Assembly: GCA_902566755.1 (NCBI GenBank)
Contig: CACFJR010000010.1
Coordinates: 1 to 39,395, forward strand
DNA length: 39,395 bases
DNA from: an uncultured Pelagibacteraceae bacterium
GTDB lineage: Bacteria > Pseudomonadota > Alphaproteobacteria > Pelagibacterales > Pelagibacteraceae
Direction of reading: 5' to 3'
The notes under the pieces were generated by a model. The model did not search any database. It was not told the origin of the DNA and saw nothing but the letters and a program-made list of their open reading frames with translations. Within the stretch, counting starts at the first letter, position 1. Every line of letters starts with the position of its first letter. Positions 1-8,716 of the stretch are shown piece by piece. The position numbers were made by a program, and so were the translations under genes.

Positions 1-934
1 TGAAGCTGCAGCTGCAAATGAATATGCTGAAAATACCAAAAATGATTTAGGATTTTTTGTCCCTAAAATATATTGGAATTTTACAAGCGAAAGTGTTCTT
101 ACCTTAGATTGGGTAGATGGGGTATCAATAAGAGAAAAGGACTTGCTCAAAGAAAAAAATATTGAAACTTCTAAAATAGCTACAAATTTAATTCAACATT
201 TTTTAAGACATGCGGTCCGTGATGGATTTTTTCATGCTGACATGCACCAAGGTAATATTTTTATTAATGAGTCTTCCCAAATAGTTCCAATAGATTTTGG
301 TATAATGGGAAGAATAGATAAATTGAGTAGAAGATACTTAGCAGAAATTTTATACGGATTTGTTCGTAGAGATTACAAAAAAGTGGCTGAGGTACATTTG
401 TTAGCTGGATTAGTACCTAAAGGCACATCTGTAGAGGAATTAGCTCAAGCTTTGAGATCTATCGGAGAACCAATATTTGGTCAAAGTGTTAAAGATATAT
501 CTGGTGGTAAATTACTTAAACAACTATTTGATATTACAGAAAAATTTAATATGCAAACTCAACCACAATTACTACTTTTACAAAAAACAATGGTTGTAGT
601 AGAGGGTGTTGCAAGAAATTTAGACCCAAATAATAATATATGGGAGACCTCTAGACCTGTCTTGGAGAACTGGTTAAAAGAGACTAAAGATCCTGTAAAG
701 AATATGATGGACACCTTAAAAGACTCTTCCGAAGTAATAAAAAGAATTCCTGAGTTACCTAAAATAATGGATAACGCAAATCAAGCATTAGCATTTTTGG
801 CAAGTGGTCAGATACCCCAAAATACAAATTCTTTTTCTTCTTTTAATGATAAAAAAAATGAGATGAAATCAATTAGAAATCAAAGTATTATTGGTTTATT
901 AGTGCTTGTCTTTTTAGGTGTCATAGTATTTTAA
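1..934 (+). CDS. ubiB: UbiB/ABC1-family kinase-like protein (3' part only)
   Basis: This is an atypical protein-kinase-like ATPase needed for ubiquinone biosynthesis at the inner membrane. The reading frame is open from base 2, so the gene starts before the window; the first in-frame ATG at 143 is internal. The visible part shows the ABC1/UbiB signature: a catalytic-loop HADMHQGN around bases 230-260, then a metal-binding IDFG about 20 residues later. A long helical region follows, and a hydrophobic segment (SIIGLLVLVFLGVIVF) closes the C-terminus and probably anchors the protein. E. coli UbiB has two C-terminal membrane helices; I see one clear one here. The next gene, coaBC, starts 6 bases downstream, so the two are co-transcribed. 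In many alphaproteobacteria ubiE-ubiB-coaBC-dut is a recurrent order, which supports the call. Confidence 0.93.
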   Translation, partial: EAAAANEYAENTKNDLGFFVPKIYWNFTSESVLTLDWVDGVSIREKDLLKEKNIETSKIATNLIQHFLRHAVRDGFFHADMHQGNIFINESSQIVPIDFGIMGRIDKLSRRYLAEILYGFVRRDYKKVAEVHLLAGLVPKGTSVEELAQALRSIGEPIFGQSVKDISGGKLLKQLFDITEKFNMQTQPQLLLLQKTMVVVEGVARNLDPNNNIWETSRPVLENWLKETKDPVKNMMDTLKDSSEVIKRIPELPKIMDNANQALAFLASGQIPQNTNSFSSFNDKKNEMKSIRNQSIIGLLVLVFLGVIVF

Positions 935-940
935 TTCTGT

Positions 941-2155
941 ATGAAATTTTTGGAAAATAAAAAAATATTGATTATAATAACAGGTGGAATTGCCGCTTAT
1001 AAAACATTAGATCTAATTAGAAAATTATCAAAGCTAAATTGTGAAATTAAAACAATTTTAACTAAAAGCGGTAAAGAATTTGTAACCCCTTTATCAATTA
1101 CCTCATTATCAAAGAATAAAGTTTATACGGATTTATTTTCAGTGGAAAATGAAAGTGAAATGGATCATATCTCTCTTTCAAGATGGTCTGATTTAATACT
1201 TGTCGCTCCAGCTTCTTCAAATTTTCTTACAAAAATTTCAAATGGTTTTTCAGATGATTTGGCAAGCACTGTAATTAAAGCATCAGACAAAAAAGTTTTT
1301 TTGTGCCCTGCAATGAACGTTAGAATGTGGGAACACGCATCAAATAAACAGAGCATAAGTATCTTAAAGAGTTACGGTTATAGAATTTTAGGACCAGAAA
1401 TTGGTGAGATGGCGTGTGGTGAATTTGGGGAAGGAAAGATGTTAGAAGTTGATGAAATTATTAATCAACTTGAAATTTATTTTAAACAAATAAATAAAAA
1501 CAAAAAATTAAAAGCGATAGTTACTGCTGGACCTACTCAAGAATTGATTGATCCTGTTAGATTTATCACAAATAGATCTAGTGGTAAACAAGGATATGAG
1601 ATCGCAAATTCTTTAGTTGAAAATGGATTTGATACAACCTTAATATCTGGACCTACCAACTTAGAGTCGAATGATAACTTAAAATTAATAAAGGTCAAAA
1701 CTGGTGAAGAAATGTCCAAAAAAACAATGGAGTTACTTCCATGTGATCTTGCAATTTTTACAGCTGCAGTATCAGATTTTAAGGTAAAAAAATTTAACAA
1801 AGAGAAAATTAAAAAAAATAAAGATCAAAGTTTTGATTTAGACTTAAATCCAGACATTTTAGAATTGGTTTCTAAAAGTAATAAGAAACCAAAAATTGTT
1901 GTTGGTTTTGCCGCCGAGTCTGAGAATTTATTCGATAATGCGAGATCAAAACTGGAAAAAAAAGGTTGTGATTTGATTGTTGCAAATGATGTAAGTAATA
2001 ATGAAATTGGGTTTGAGTCTGATTTTAATGAAGTTCATTTGTTTTATAAGGACAAAAACATAGATGATGAAAAAATCCCAAAAAATTTCAAATCTGTCAT
2101 TGCAGATGAACTAATTAAAAAAATTACGAAAAAATTTAATTTTTTTAATGATTAA
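941..2155 (+). CDS. coaBC: Bifunctional phosphopantothenoylcysteine decarboxylase / phosphopantothenate-cysteine ligase
   Basis: This enzyme carries out two steps of coenzyme A synthesis: it joins cysteine to 4'-phosphopantothenate, then decarboxylates the product with FMN. The 404-residue length is normal for the fused enzyme. The N-terminal CoaC half (about 1-180) has the flavin-binding TGGIAAYK, the catalytic His in DHISL (H76), PASSNFLTK, the conserved Asn in CPAMN (N126) and the substrate-flap Cys in MACGE (C159). The C-terminal CoaB half (about 188-400) has AGPTQELIDPVR and NRSSGKQGYEIA and later the VVGFAAE motif. All key residues are in place. Its last 8 bases overlap the start of dut, which indicates translational coupling. 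Confidence 0.96.
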   Translation: MKFLENKKILIIITGGIAAYKTLDLIRKLSKLNCEIKTILTKSGKEFVTPLSITSLSKNKVYTDLFSVENESEMDHISLSRWSDLILVAPASSNFLTKISNGFSDDLASTVIKASDKKVFLCPAMNVRMWEHASNKQSISILKSYGYRILGPEIGEMACGEFGEGKMLEVDEIINQLEIYFKQINKNKKLKAIVTAGPTQELIDPVRFITNRSSGKQGYEIANSLVENGFDTTLISGPTNLESNDNLKLIKVKTGEEMSKKTMELLPCDLAIFTAAVSDFKVKKFNKEKIKKNKDQSFDLDLNPDILELVSKSNKKPKIVVGFAAESENLFDNARSKLEKKGCDLIVANDVSNNEIGFESDFNEVHLFYKDKNIDDEKIPKNFKSVIADELIKKITKKFNFFND

Positions 2156-2588
2156 GGTTTTAATAAAAAAGTTAAACCAAAAAGTAAAAATTCCCTCTTA
2201 CAAAACGACGGGGTCTTCTGGAGTTGATCTCGAGGCATTTTTAGAAAATCCAATTGAAATAAAGCCAAATAAATCTGCTTTGATTCCAACCGGACTTGCA
2301 ATTGCTATACCTGAAGACACAGAGGTTCAAATACGTCCAAGATCTGGACTTGCAGCCAAGTCTAGTATTGGAGTGCTCAACTCACCTGGTACGATTGACA
2401 GTGATTATCGTGGAGAGATTAAAATTATTCTTTTTAATCATGGTAATGAAAAATTTTTAGTTAACAATGGAGATAGAATAGCTCAAATGGTATTAATGCC
2501 AGTTTTGAAATTTGAGTTTGAAGAAACAAAAAATTTACCAGACACTTTGAGGGGTTCTGGTGGATTTGGATCTACTGGGAAAAAATGA
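2148..2588 (+). CDS. dut: Deoxyuridine 5'-triphosphate nucleotidohydrolase (dUTPase)
   Basis: dUTPase hydrolyses dUTP to dUMP and pyrophosphate, keeping uracil out of DNA and supplying dUMP for dTMP synthesis. The 146-residue protein matches homotrimeric dUTPases in length. The five motifs are present: SSGVDLEAF (motif 1), RPRSGLA (motif 2), NSPGTIDSDYRGEI (motif 3, with the catalytic Asp), NNGDRIAQMVLMP (motif 4) and the Gly-rich tail RGSGGFGSTG (motif 5), which closes over the nucleotide. The start overlaps coaBC by 8 bases, and the stop overlaps the next gene in an ATGA junction. Confidence 0.97.
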   Translation: MIKVLIKKLNQKVKIPSYKTTGSSGVDLEAFLENPIEIKPNKSALIPTGLAIAIPEDTEVQIRPRSGLAAKSSIGVLNSPGTIDSDYRGEIKIILFNHGNEKFLVNNGDRIAQMVLMPVLKFEFEETKNLPDTLRGSGGFGSTGKK

Positions 2589-3316
2589 ACTTAAAAACAA
2601 ACGAACTTGAAAGATATTCCAGACAAATAATTATTAAAGATATTGGCATCTCAGGACAAAAAAAAATTAAAAACTCAAAAGTTCTTATTGTTGGATTAGG
2701 TGGATTAGGGTGTCCTGTTGCAGAATATTTATGTAGATCTGGGGTGGGCACGATTGGTTTAATTGATCATGATAAGATAGATCTTTCAAATATACATAGA
2801 CAATCTATGTTTACTACAAAAGATATTGGTAAATACAAAGTAAAAGTAGTTAGTGACAGAGTTAAAAAGATTAATCCAAACACAAAAATAGAAGTTTATA
2901 AAAAAAAATTAAATCAATCAAATGTTGAAAACCTAATAAAGAATTTTGATGTAGTGGTAGATGGAACAGATAATTTCACAAGTAAGTTTCTTGTGAATGA
3001 GTTTTCTAGGAAATTAAAAAAAATTTTCGTGTGCGGTGCGATTAGTAAATTTGATGGTCACGTATTTAGTTTTAACTTTTCAAAGGATAAAAAAATGTGT
3101 TTAAAGTCTTTTTATCAAACAATACCAAACGATGAAGTTTTAAATTGTGAGACAGATGGTGTTGTTGGTACAATAGCAAGTGTTGTAGGTAGTATTCAGG
3201 CAAATGAAGTAATTAAAAATATTGTAGGAATTGGAAAAAGTTTAAATGGTAAAGTTTTGATAATAAACCTTTTAAATCTAGACTTTAGAGTAAGTAACCT
3301 TAAAAAGATAAGATGA
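2585..3316 (+). CDS. MoeB/ThiF/HesA-family E1-like adenylyltransferase
   Basis: Members of this family adenylate the C-terminal glycine of small sulfur-carrier proteins (MoaD in molybdopterin synthesis, ThiS in thiamine synthesis). The 243-residue protein has ERYSRQI near the start, a nucleotide-binding GLGGLGCPVAEYL (37-49), a Rossmann DHDKIDLSNIHRQ (61-73) with the conserved Arg, and the metal-binding Asp in DGTDNF (126-131). The zinc site of MoeB is degraded: the CxxC in the crossover region reads C172-L-K-S175, and there is no second CxxC at the C-terminus. A Cys at the position of the ThiF/MoeB active-region Cys is kept (C188 in NCETDG). No MoaD or ThiS gene is visible nearby, so the partner is unknown. 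Both ends are ATGA junctions with neighbouring genes. Confidence 0.85.
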   Translation: MNLKTNELERYSRQIIIKDIGISGQKKIKNSKVLIVGLGGLGCPVAEYLCRSGVGTIGLIDHDKIDLSNIHRQSMFTTKDIGKYKVKVVSDRVKKINPNTKIEVYKKKLNQSNVENLIKNFDVVVDGTDNFTSKFLVNEFSRKLKKIFVCGAISKFDGHVFSFNFSKDKKMCLKSFYQTIPNDEVLNCETDGVVGTIASVVGSIQANEVIKNIVGIGKSLNGKVLIINLLNLDFRVSNLKKIR

Positions 3317-3762
3317 TTAAAAAATTTTTAATTATAAATTTATTTTTATTTAGTTTTTTGTTGACTAATTCTTATTCAGATAACAACACGTATATGTCGC
3401 TTAAGAATAAAAAAGTAAATGTGAGATATGGCCCTGGATTAGATTACCCAATAAAATTTGTATTTAATAAAAAAAATTATCCTGTTGAAATTATAGACCA
3501 AAAAGAAAATTTTAGAAAAATTTTAGATTTTAAAAAAAATAGTGGATGGATTCATAGATCCCAGTTAAAAAAAATCAGCTCTTTTATAACGCTAGATACT
3601 GTAATCCTTTTTTCTGATAGTACAAAATTTTCAAGACCTATTGCAAAAATTGAGTCAGGTAGGTTATTAAATAAAAAAAAGTGTAATTTAAATTGGTGCA
3701 GGGTTGAAACTGGAGAATATAAAGGATGGGTTTTAAAAGAAAATCTTTGGGGGTTATATTAA
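3313..3762 (+). CDS. Secreted bacterial SH3-domain protein
   Basis: The protein has 149 residues with a classical signal peptide (MIKKF, a hydrophobic stretch to about residue 19, then NSYSDN), so it should act in the periplasm. After the signal come two SH3-like repeats. The first carries NVRYGPGLDYPI and ends with GWIHRSQL; the second is more divergent and ends in GWVLKENLWGLY. Bacterial SH3 domains usually bind peptidoglycan peptides or mediate protein contacts in the envelope. Proteins of this kind ('SH3 domain-containing protein') are common in alphaproteobacteria without an assigned role. The start overlaps the E1-like gene by ATGA, and prx follows after 1 base, so it belongs to the same transcript. 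The function is unknown beyond envelope association. Confidence 0.85.
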   Translation: MIKKFLIINLFLFSFLLTNSYSDNNTYMSLKNKKVNVRYGPGLDYPIKFVFNKKNYPVEIIDQKENFRKILDFKKNSGWIHRSQLKKISSFITLDTVILFSDSTKFSRPIAKIESGRLLNKKKCNLNWCRVETGEYKGWVLKENLWGLY

Positions 3763-3763
3763 A

Positions 3764-4249
3764 ATGAAATACAAAATTGACGATCAAATTCCCGATTGTG
3801 AAGTTTTTCAATTGATTGGTGGAAATCCGAAAAAATTTCAAATAAACGACTTTTTTAAAGATAATAAATCTATTCTATTGGGAATGCCCGGTGCGTTTAC
3901 ATCTGTGTGCTCAAATAAACATTTACCAAGTTATAAAAACAACATTGATAAGATCAGATCCAAAGGTGTTGATAAAGTTTTTTGTACCAGTGTAAATGAT
4001 CCATATGTAATGGATGCTTGGGCCAAAATTTCAAAAGTTGAGAGTGAGATAATAATGTTAGCAGATCCTTTTGGAGATTTTGCCAACAAATTAGGAGTAT
4101 TAGTAAACAAAGATGCAAAAGGTTTAGGTATGAGATCTAGTCGTTATACAATGATTATTGAAAATAAAGTTATAAAATACCTAGCTGTAGAAAAAGAAAC
4201 AGGAATCTGTGAGCTGTCAGCTGCAGATAATGTTTTATCTAAGCTTTAG
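3764..4249 (+). CDS. Peroxiredoxin, Prx5 type
   Basis: This thiol peroxidase reduces hydrogen peroxide and organic hydroperoxides in the cytoplasm, probably using glutaredoxin or glutathione as reductant. It has 161 residues. The active-site segment PGAFTSVCS contains the peroxidatic Cys C49 and the Thr that activates it; a conserved Arg lies in RSSRYTM (about residue 127). C149 in GICELSAADNVL lies where atypical 2-Cys Prx5 enzymes have a resolving Cys. C74 in KVFCTSVNDP is another conserved family position. The gene starts 1 base after the SH3-protein stop. It ends the + strand run and faces the - strand Cys-rich gene only 2 bases away. The oxidative-stress role fits the neighbouring katG island. 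Confidence 0.92.
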   Translation: MKYKIDDQIPDCEVFQLIGGNPKKFQINDFFKDNKSILLGMPGAFTSVCSNKHLPSYKNNIDKIRSKGVDKVFCTSVNDPYVMDAWAKISKVESEIIMLADPFGDFANKLGVLVNKDAKGLGMRSSRYTMIIENKVIKYLAVEKETGICELSAADNVLSKL

Positions 4250-4251
4250 AT

Positions 4252-4431
4252 TTATTTTTGTTGTGAACAAACGTCTTTGATAACCGGTACATTAGCACAA
4301 TCGCCACATTTAGTTAACTGAACTAAACATCCGTCATCTAGAACTTTTACATCAACTTTTCTATCACACTTGGAGCATGTAGAAGAGATTGTAAGTCCAC
4401 ATTTTTTACAGTTATAATTTTGTAGTTCCAT
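4252..4431 (-). CDS. Small eight-cysteine zinc-ribbon-like protein (59 aa)
   Basis: I do not recognise a named family. The ORF encodes 59 residues with three CxxC pairs (C8/C11, C19/C22, C42/C45) plus C35 and C55, which is enough for two four-cysteine metal sites. The first half reads like a zinc ribbon (NCKKCGLTI...CSKCDRK); the second half (GCLVQLTKCGDCANVPVIKDVC) could be a second ribbon. The start was chosen as the ATG that gives an uninterrupted Cys-rich frame, and there is no good Shine-Dalgarno. Upstream lie two Fur-box-like sites and an A/T tract, with a possible -35 TTGCAA (4498-4493) and a weak -10 AATATT (4475-4470). The gene is therefore probably a stand-alone iron-responsive unit. 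Metal identity (Zn or Fe-S) and role are unknown. Confidence 0.72.
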   Translation of the reverse strand: MELQNYNCKKCGLTISSTCSKCDRKVDVKVLDDGCLVQLTKCGDCANVPVIKDVCSQQK

Positions 4432-4477
4432 AAAGGAAAAAATAATTGCTGAAAAAATATTTACAAGAAAATATTGT

Positions 4478-4496
4478 GATAATGATAATTGTTTGC
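4478..4496. promoter_or_regulatory. Fur-box-like site 1 upstream of the Cys-rich gene
   Basis: The 19 bases GATAATGATAATTGTTTGC match the classical Fur consensus GATAATGATAATCATTATC at 15 of 19 positions, with the left twelve identical. The site lies 47-65 bases upstream of the small Cys-rich gene. It covers the spacer of a possible promoter on the - strand and overlaps its -35, so a bound repressor would block RNA polymerase. A Fur-family gene is encoded at 22867-23283. Confidence 0.6.
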
Positions 4497-4512
4497 AAAA
4501 AAAAAATTTTTT
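4497..4512. other. A10T6 tract between two Fur-box-like sites
   Basis: Ten A followed by six T form an uninterrupted A/T tract of the kind that curves DNA. It sits directly beside Fur-like site 1 and 15 bases from site 2. It could bring proteins at the two sites together or act as an UP-like element. Such tracts are common in AT-rich genomes, so this is suggestive only. Confidence 0.4.
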
Positions 4513-4527
4513 ATGCGATTATTTGAT

Positions 4528-4546
4528 TTGAATAATAATCATTCTC
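4528..4546. promoter_or_regulatory. Fur-box-like site 2
   Basis: The 19 bases TTGAATAATAATCATTCTC match the Fur consensus at 14 of 19 positions. They contain the inverted core GAATAATAATCATTC. The site is centred about 50 bp upstream of site 1, close to five helical turns, and lies between the DUF2061-like gene stop and the small Cys-rich gene. Paired operators at such spacing fit cooperative Fur binding. Confidence 0.5.
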
Positions 4547-4554
4547 AATGTTTA

Positions 4555-4794
4555 TTATTTAGATTTACTTGCCCACCATTTGTCTAAAATAAAATACCAA
4601 ACAGAGTTGGCGATAGGTTCAACTATAGCATCAGTCAGAGCAATCATAAAAGAAACATCTGCAACTAACATTAAAACTGTAATTGCTATTGCAAAGTGAC
4701 CAACTGTATAAACAATTGTTCTTAATATTGAGCCTCTATTATTACTATATATTTCTTTACTTGCTTCAAATATACCTTTTGTAACTTCGACCAT
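4555..4794 (-). CDS. DUF2061-like small membrane protein
   Basis: The 79-residue protein has two hydrophobic segments (about 27-44 and 48-70) and basic or aromatic termini. The layout RTIVYTVGHFAIAITVLML...IALTDAIVEPIANSVWYFILDKWW resembles DUF2061, a small integral membrane family with a conserved Arg before helix 1 and an aromatic-rich Y/F...W end; the family has no established biochemical function. Its ATG directly follows the stop of the oxygenase gene (TAAATG), so it is the last gene of the katG operon. Expression with katG suggests a role under peroxide or iron conditions. The family assignment is from memory of the pattern only. Confidence 0.72.
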   Translation of the reverse strand: MVEVTKGIFEASKEIYSNNRGSILRTIVYTVGHFAIAITVLMLVADVSFMIALTDAIVEPIANSVWYFILDKWWASKSK

Positions 4795-5406
4795 TTATTT
4801 AAAAGGACTTTCTAAAACACATGCTACTAAATGTATTCTAGACTGCTCCCCTCCATTAAAAAAATTATGATATTTTGTATTGTTTGTTATCCAAACTTTA
4901 CCATCTGCTGGCAAGTGTTTTGCAACATTCTCGATTACCATAGAACACCCTTGATTTGTAATAATTGGTACGTGCAATCTGCACTCAGGATCTTTGTGCC
5001 AGCTAAGTGTTGACCTTGGCTCCTTTAACAAAAGTCTTACTCTTCCAAGTTTAAACTTTTTACTTAACGTTTCATAAACTTCTTTAAAATAAGTTTTTTC
5101 AAACTCTGGTAAAAGTTGCGTATATTTTGACTCGTCTATATCAACGTCTCTTGAAACTTCTTTTCCACTTTCATCCGCTATAGTCCAATATTTGCCCCTT
5201 ATTTTGTTTCCATTTATCGAGTCCATATCGTTTGGTATCTGGTTAAGTGGGATGGCACCAAAATGTGTAACCCCAGGCGTATTAAATTTTTTTTCTTTAA
5301 GAATTATTTCTAAGTCTTGTCTTAATCTATCAATATCAAATTTTAGATTTGGTACTTCGTAGAAATCTTCAAAAGATACCTTGGGAGTGTTTATCGCAGT
5401 TTCCAT
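4795..5406 (-). CDS. 2-oxoglutarate/Fe(II)-dependent oxygenase, aspartyl/asparaginyl beta-hydroxylase-like
   Basis: The 203-residue protein ends in a jelly-roll oxygenase fold. A facial triad is visible as H137-x-D139 in SWHKDP and the distal H180 in TKYHNFFNG. R190 in QSRIHL lies ten residues later and should bind 2-oxoglutarate. The stretch RLHVPIITN is typical of the aspartyl/asparaginyl hydroxylase and free L-proline hydroxylase branch. Such enzymes couple decarboxylation of 2-oxoglutarate to hydroxylation of an amino acid or protein side chain; the substrate cannot be read from the sequence. The gene begins 4 bases after the katG stop and is followed with no gap by the DUF2061-like gene. 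Linkage of an iron enzyme to katG under Irr-like sites suggests a common response to iron state. Confidence 0.83.
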   Translation of the reverse strand: METAINTPKVSFEDFYEVPNLKFDIDRLRQDLEIILKEKKFNTPGVTHFGAIPLNQIPNDMDSINGNKIRGKYWTIADESGKEVSRDVDIDESKYTQLLPEFEKTYFKEVYETLSKKFKLGRVRLLLKEPRSTLSWHKDPECRLHVPIITNQGCSMVIENVAKHLPADGKVWITNNTKYHNFFNGGEQSRIHLVACVLESPFK

Positions 5407-5410
5407 TTTT

Positions 5411-7645
<2,235 letters not shown>

Positions 7646-7662
7646 TTAATCTCCTTTATTAA

Positions 7663-7679
7663 TTTATAATTATTCTAAA
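7663..7679. promoter_or_regulatory. Irr-box-like site A, upstream of katG
   Basis: TTTATAATTATTCTAAA is an imperfect inverted repeat of the form TTTAtAA-N3-TTCTAAA. It matches, with one mismatch, the iron control element I recall for alphaproteobacterial Irr (TTTAGAA-N3-TTCTAAA). The site is 18-34 bases upstream of the katG start, where binding would cover the transcription start. It differs at one base from the site in front of irr. Confidence 0.6.
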
Positions 7680-7694
7680 TAAATTTGTCAATAG

Positions 7695-7711
7695 TTTAGA
7701 ACTATTATAAT
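7695..7711. promoter_or_regulatory. Irr-box-like site B, upstream of katG
   Basis: TTTAGAACTATTATAAT has a perfect left half TTTAGAA and a weaker right half. Read on the other strand it is ATTATAATAGTTCTAAA, the same pattern as site A. It lies 16 bases from site A (32 bp centre to centre, close to three helical turns), so the katG promoter probably carries tandem operators. Confidence 0.5.
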
Positions 7712-7723
7712 GTAGAAATATGA

Positions 7724-8143
7724 CTAAGAATTGATGTCTTCAACTTTTACTAATACTTCGACAGACTTTATTTTTTTGCCAGGAATTCTTGTATTGATTT
7801 TAACAGGCTCTACATCAGAATCATCTATGTCTATTAAGTCTTTTTGGTTTTCATCATAAAAGTGATGGTGATGCGACGTATTGGTATCAAAATAACTTTG
7901 ATCAGAATTTATTGGTATCTCTTTCAAATAACCTTTCTTTTTAAAAGCATGCACCGTATTATAAACTGTTGCTAAAGAAATTTTATCGTTTGTAGCTTTA
8001 CTAATTTTTTTTACCAAATCATTTATTGTAAAATGAAAAGTCTTTTCAGTATTAAATAAAATTTCACAAATTTTAATTCTTTGTTTGGTAGGTCTTAAGC
8101 CAGAGCTTCTTAATTTATCAATATAATGGCTATTATTAAGCAT
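7724..8143 (-). CDS. irr: Fur-family iron-response regulator Irr
   Basis: Irr is an alphaproteobacterial Fur-family regulator that senses heme/iron state and represses heme- and iron-using genes when iron is scarce. The 139-residue protein has a winged helix (about 10-75) with GLRPTKQR and the recognition helix SLATVYNTVHAF, then the dimer domain. The phrase YFDTNTSHHHHF (84-95) is the Irr hallmark: the His cluster is the heme-sensing site. It lacks the CxxC zinc motifs of classical Fur. The position beside fabA-fabB-fabI, divergently transcribed, is the common arrangement in alphaproteobacteria. An Irr-box-like site sits 5 bases before its start codon, which points to autoregulation, and two more lie between irr and katG. 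Confidence 0.92.
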   Translation of the reverse strand: MLNNSHYIDKLRSSGLRPTKQRIKICEILFNTEKTFHFTINDLVKKISKATNDKISLATVYNTVHAFKKKGYLKEIPINSDQSYFDTNTSHHHHFYDENQKDLIDIDDSDVEPVKINTRIPGKKIKSVEVLVKVEDINS

Positions 8144-8148
8144 TGTTA

Positions 8149-8165
8149 TTTATAATAATTCTAAA
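8149..8165. promoter_or_regulatory. Irr-box-like site C, at the irr start
   Basis: TTTATAATAATTCTAAA differs from site A at one base. It ends 5 bases before the irr ATG on the - strand and lies 51-67 bases before fabA. Here it would block irr transcription or translation initiation directly (autoregulation) and might also influence fabA. Confidence 0.6.
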
Positions 8166-8189
8166 CTAAACCTATATTATATTTAGTTT
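8163..8189. repeat. Inverted repeat in the irr-fabA divergent region
   Basis: AAACTAAA (8163-8170) and TTTAGTTT (8182-8189) are exact inverse complements separated by 11 bases. The left arm overlaps the end of Irr-like site C. It may be a second regulator site covering the divergent irr and fabA promoters, or a half-site-spaced Irr operator. There is no T-tract, so it is not a terminator. Confidence 0.4.
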
Positions 8190-8215
8190 AAATCAAGTAT
8201 TAAGGTTATCAAAAA

Positions 8216-8716
8216 ATGAAAAAAAACTCATACACATATGAGGATTTAATTAGTTGCGGAAATGGAGATCTTTTTGGACCAGGTAACGCAAAACTCCCCT
8301 TACCACCTATGCTAATGTTTGACAGGATCACTGAAATTAGCGAGAATAAGGGCACGTTTAGTAAAGGATTAATAATTGCTGAACTGGACATTAAAGATAA
8401 TCTTTGGTTTTTTGATTGTCATTTTAAAAAAGATCCAGTGATGCCAGGATGCTTAGGTTTAGATGCAATGTGGCAATTAGTTGGATTTTATTTAGGTTGG
8501 CTTGGAAATCCAGGAAGAGGAAGAGCTTTGGGTGTGAACACTGTAAAGTTTACTGGTGAAGTTCTTAAAAATGTCAAAAAAGCAATTTATGAAATAAATA
8601 TGAAAAAAATTCTTAAAAAAGAAGGAGCGACTGTTGGCCTGGCTAATGGAATACTATTAGCTGATGGAAAACAAATTTACACAACAGAAAATTTAAAAGT
8701 AGGTTTATTCAAATAA
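8216..8716 (+). CDS. fabA: 3-hydroxydecanoyl-ACP dehydratase/isomerase
   Basis: FabA dehydrates 3-hydroxyacyl-ACP and isomerises the C10 trans-2 intermediate to cis-3, which starts the anaerobic route to unsaturated fatty acids. The 166-residue single hot-dog protein is normal in length. The catalytic pair is visible: H69 in [14 protein letters not shown] and D83 in [16 protein letters not shown] follows as in E. coli. Its TAATG junction shares one base with fabB. It is divergent from irr, so fatty acid unsaturation may be influenced by the same regulatory region. Confidence 0.97.
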   Translation: MKKNSYTYEDLISCGNGDLFGPGNAKLPLPPMLMFDRITEISENKGTFSKGLIIAELDIKDNLWFFDCHFKKDPVMPGCLGLDAMWQLVGFYLGWLGNPGRGRALGVNTVKFTGEVLKNVKKAIYEINMKKILKKEGATVGLANGILLADGKQIYTTENLKVGLFK

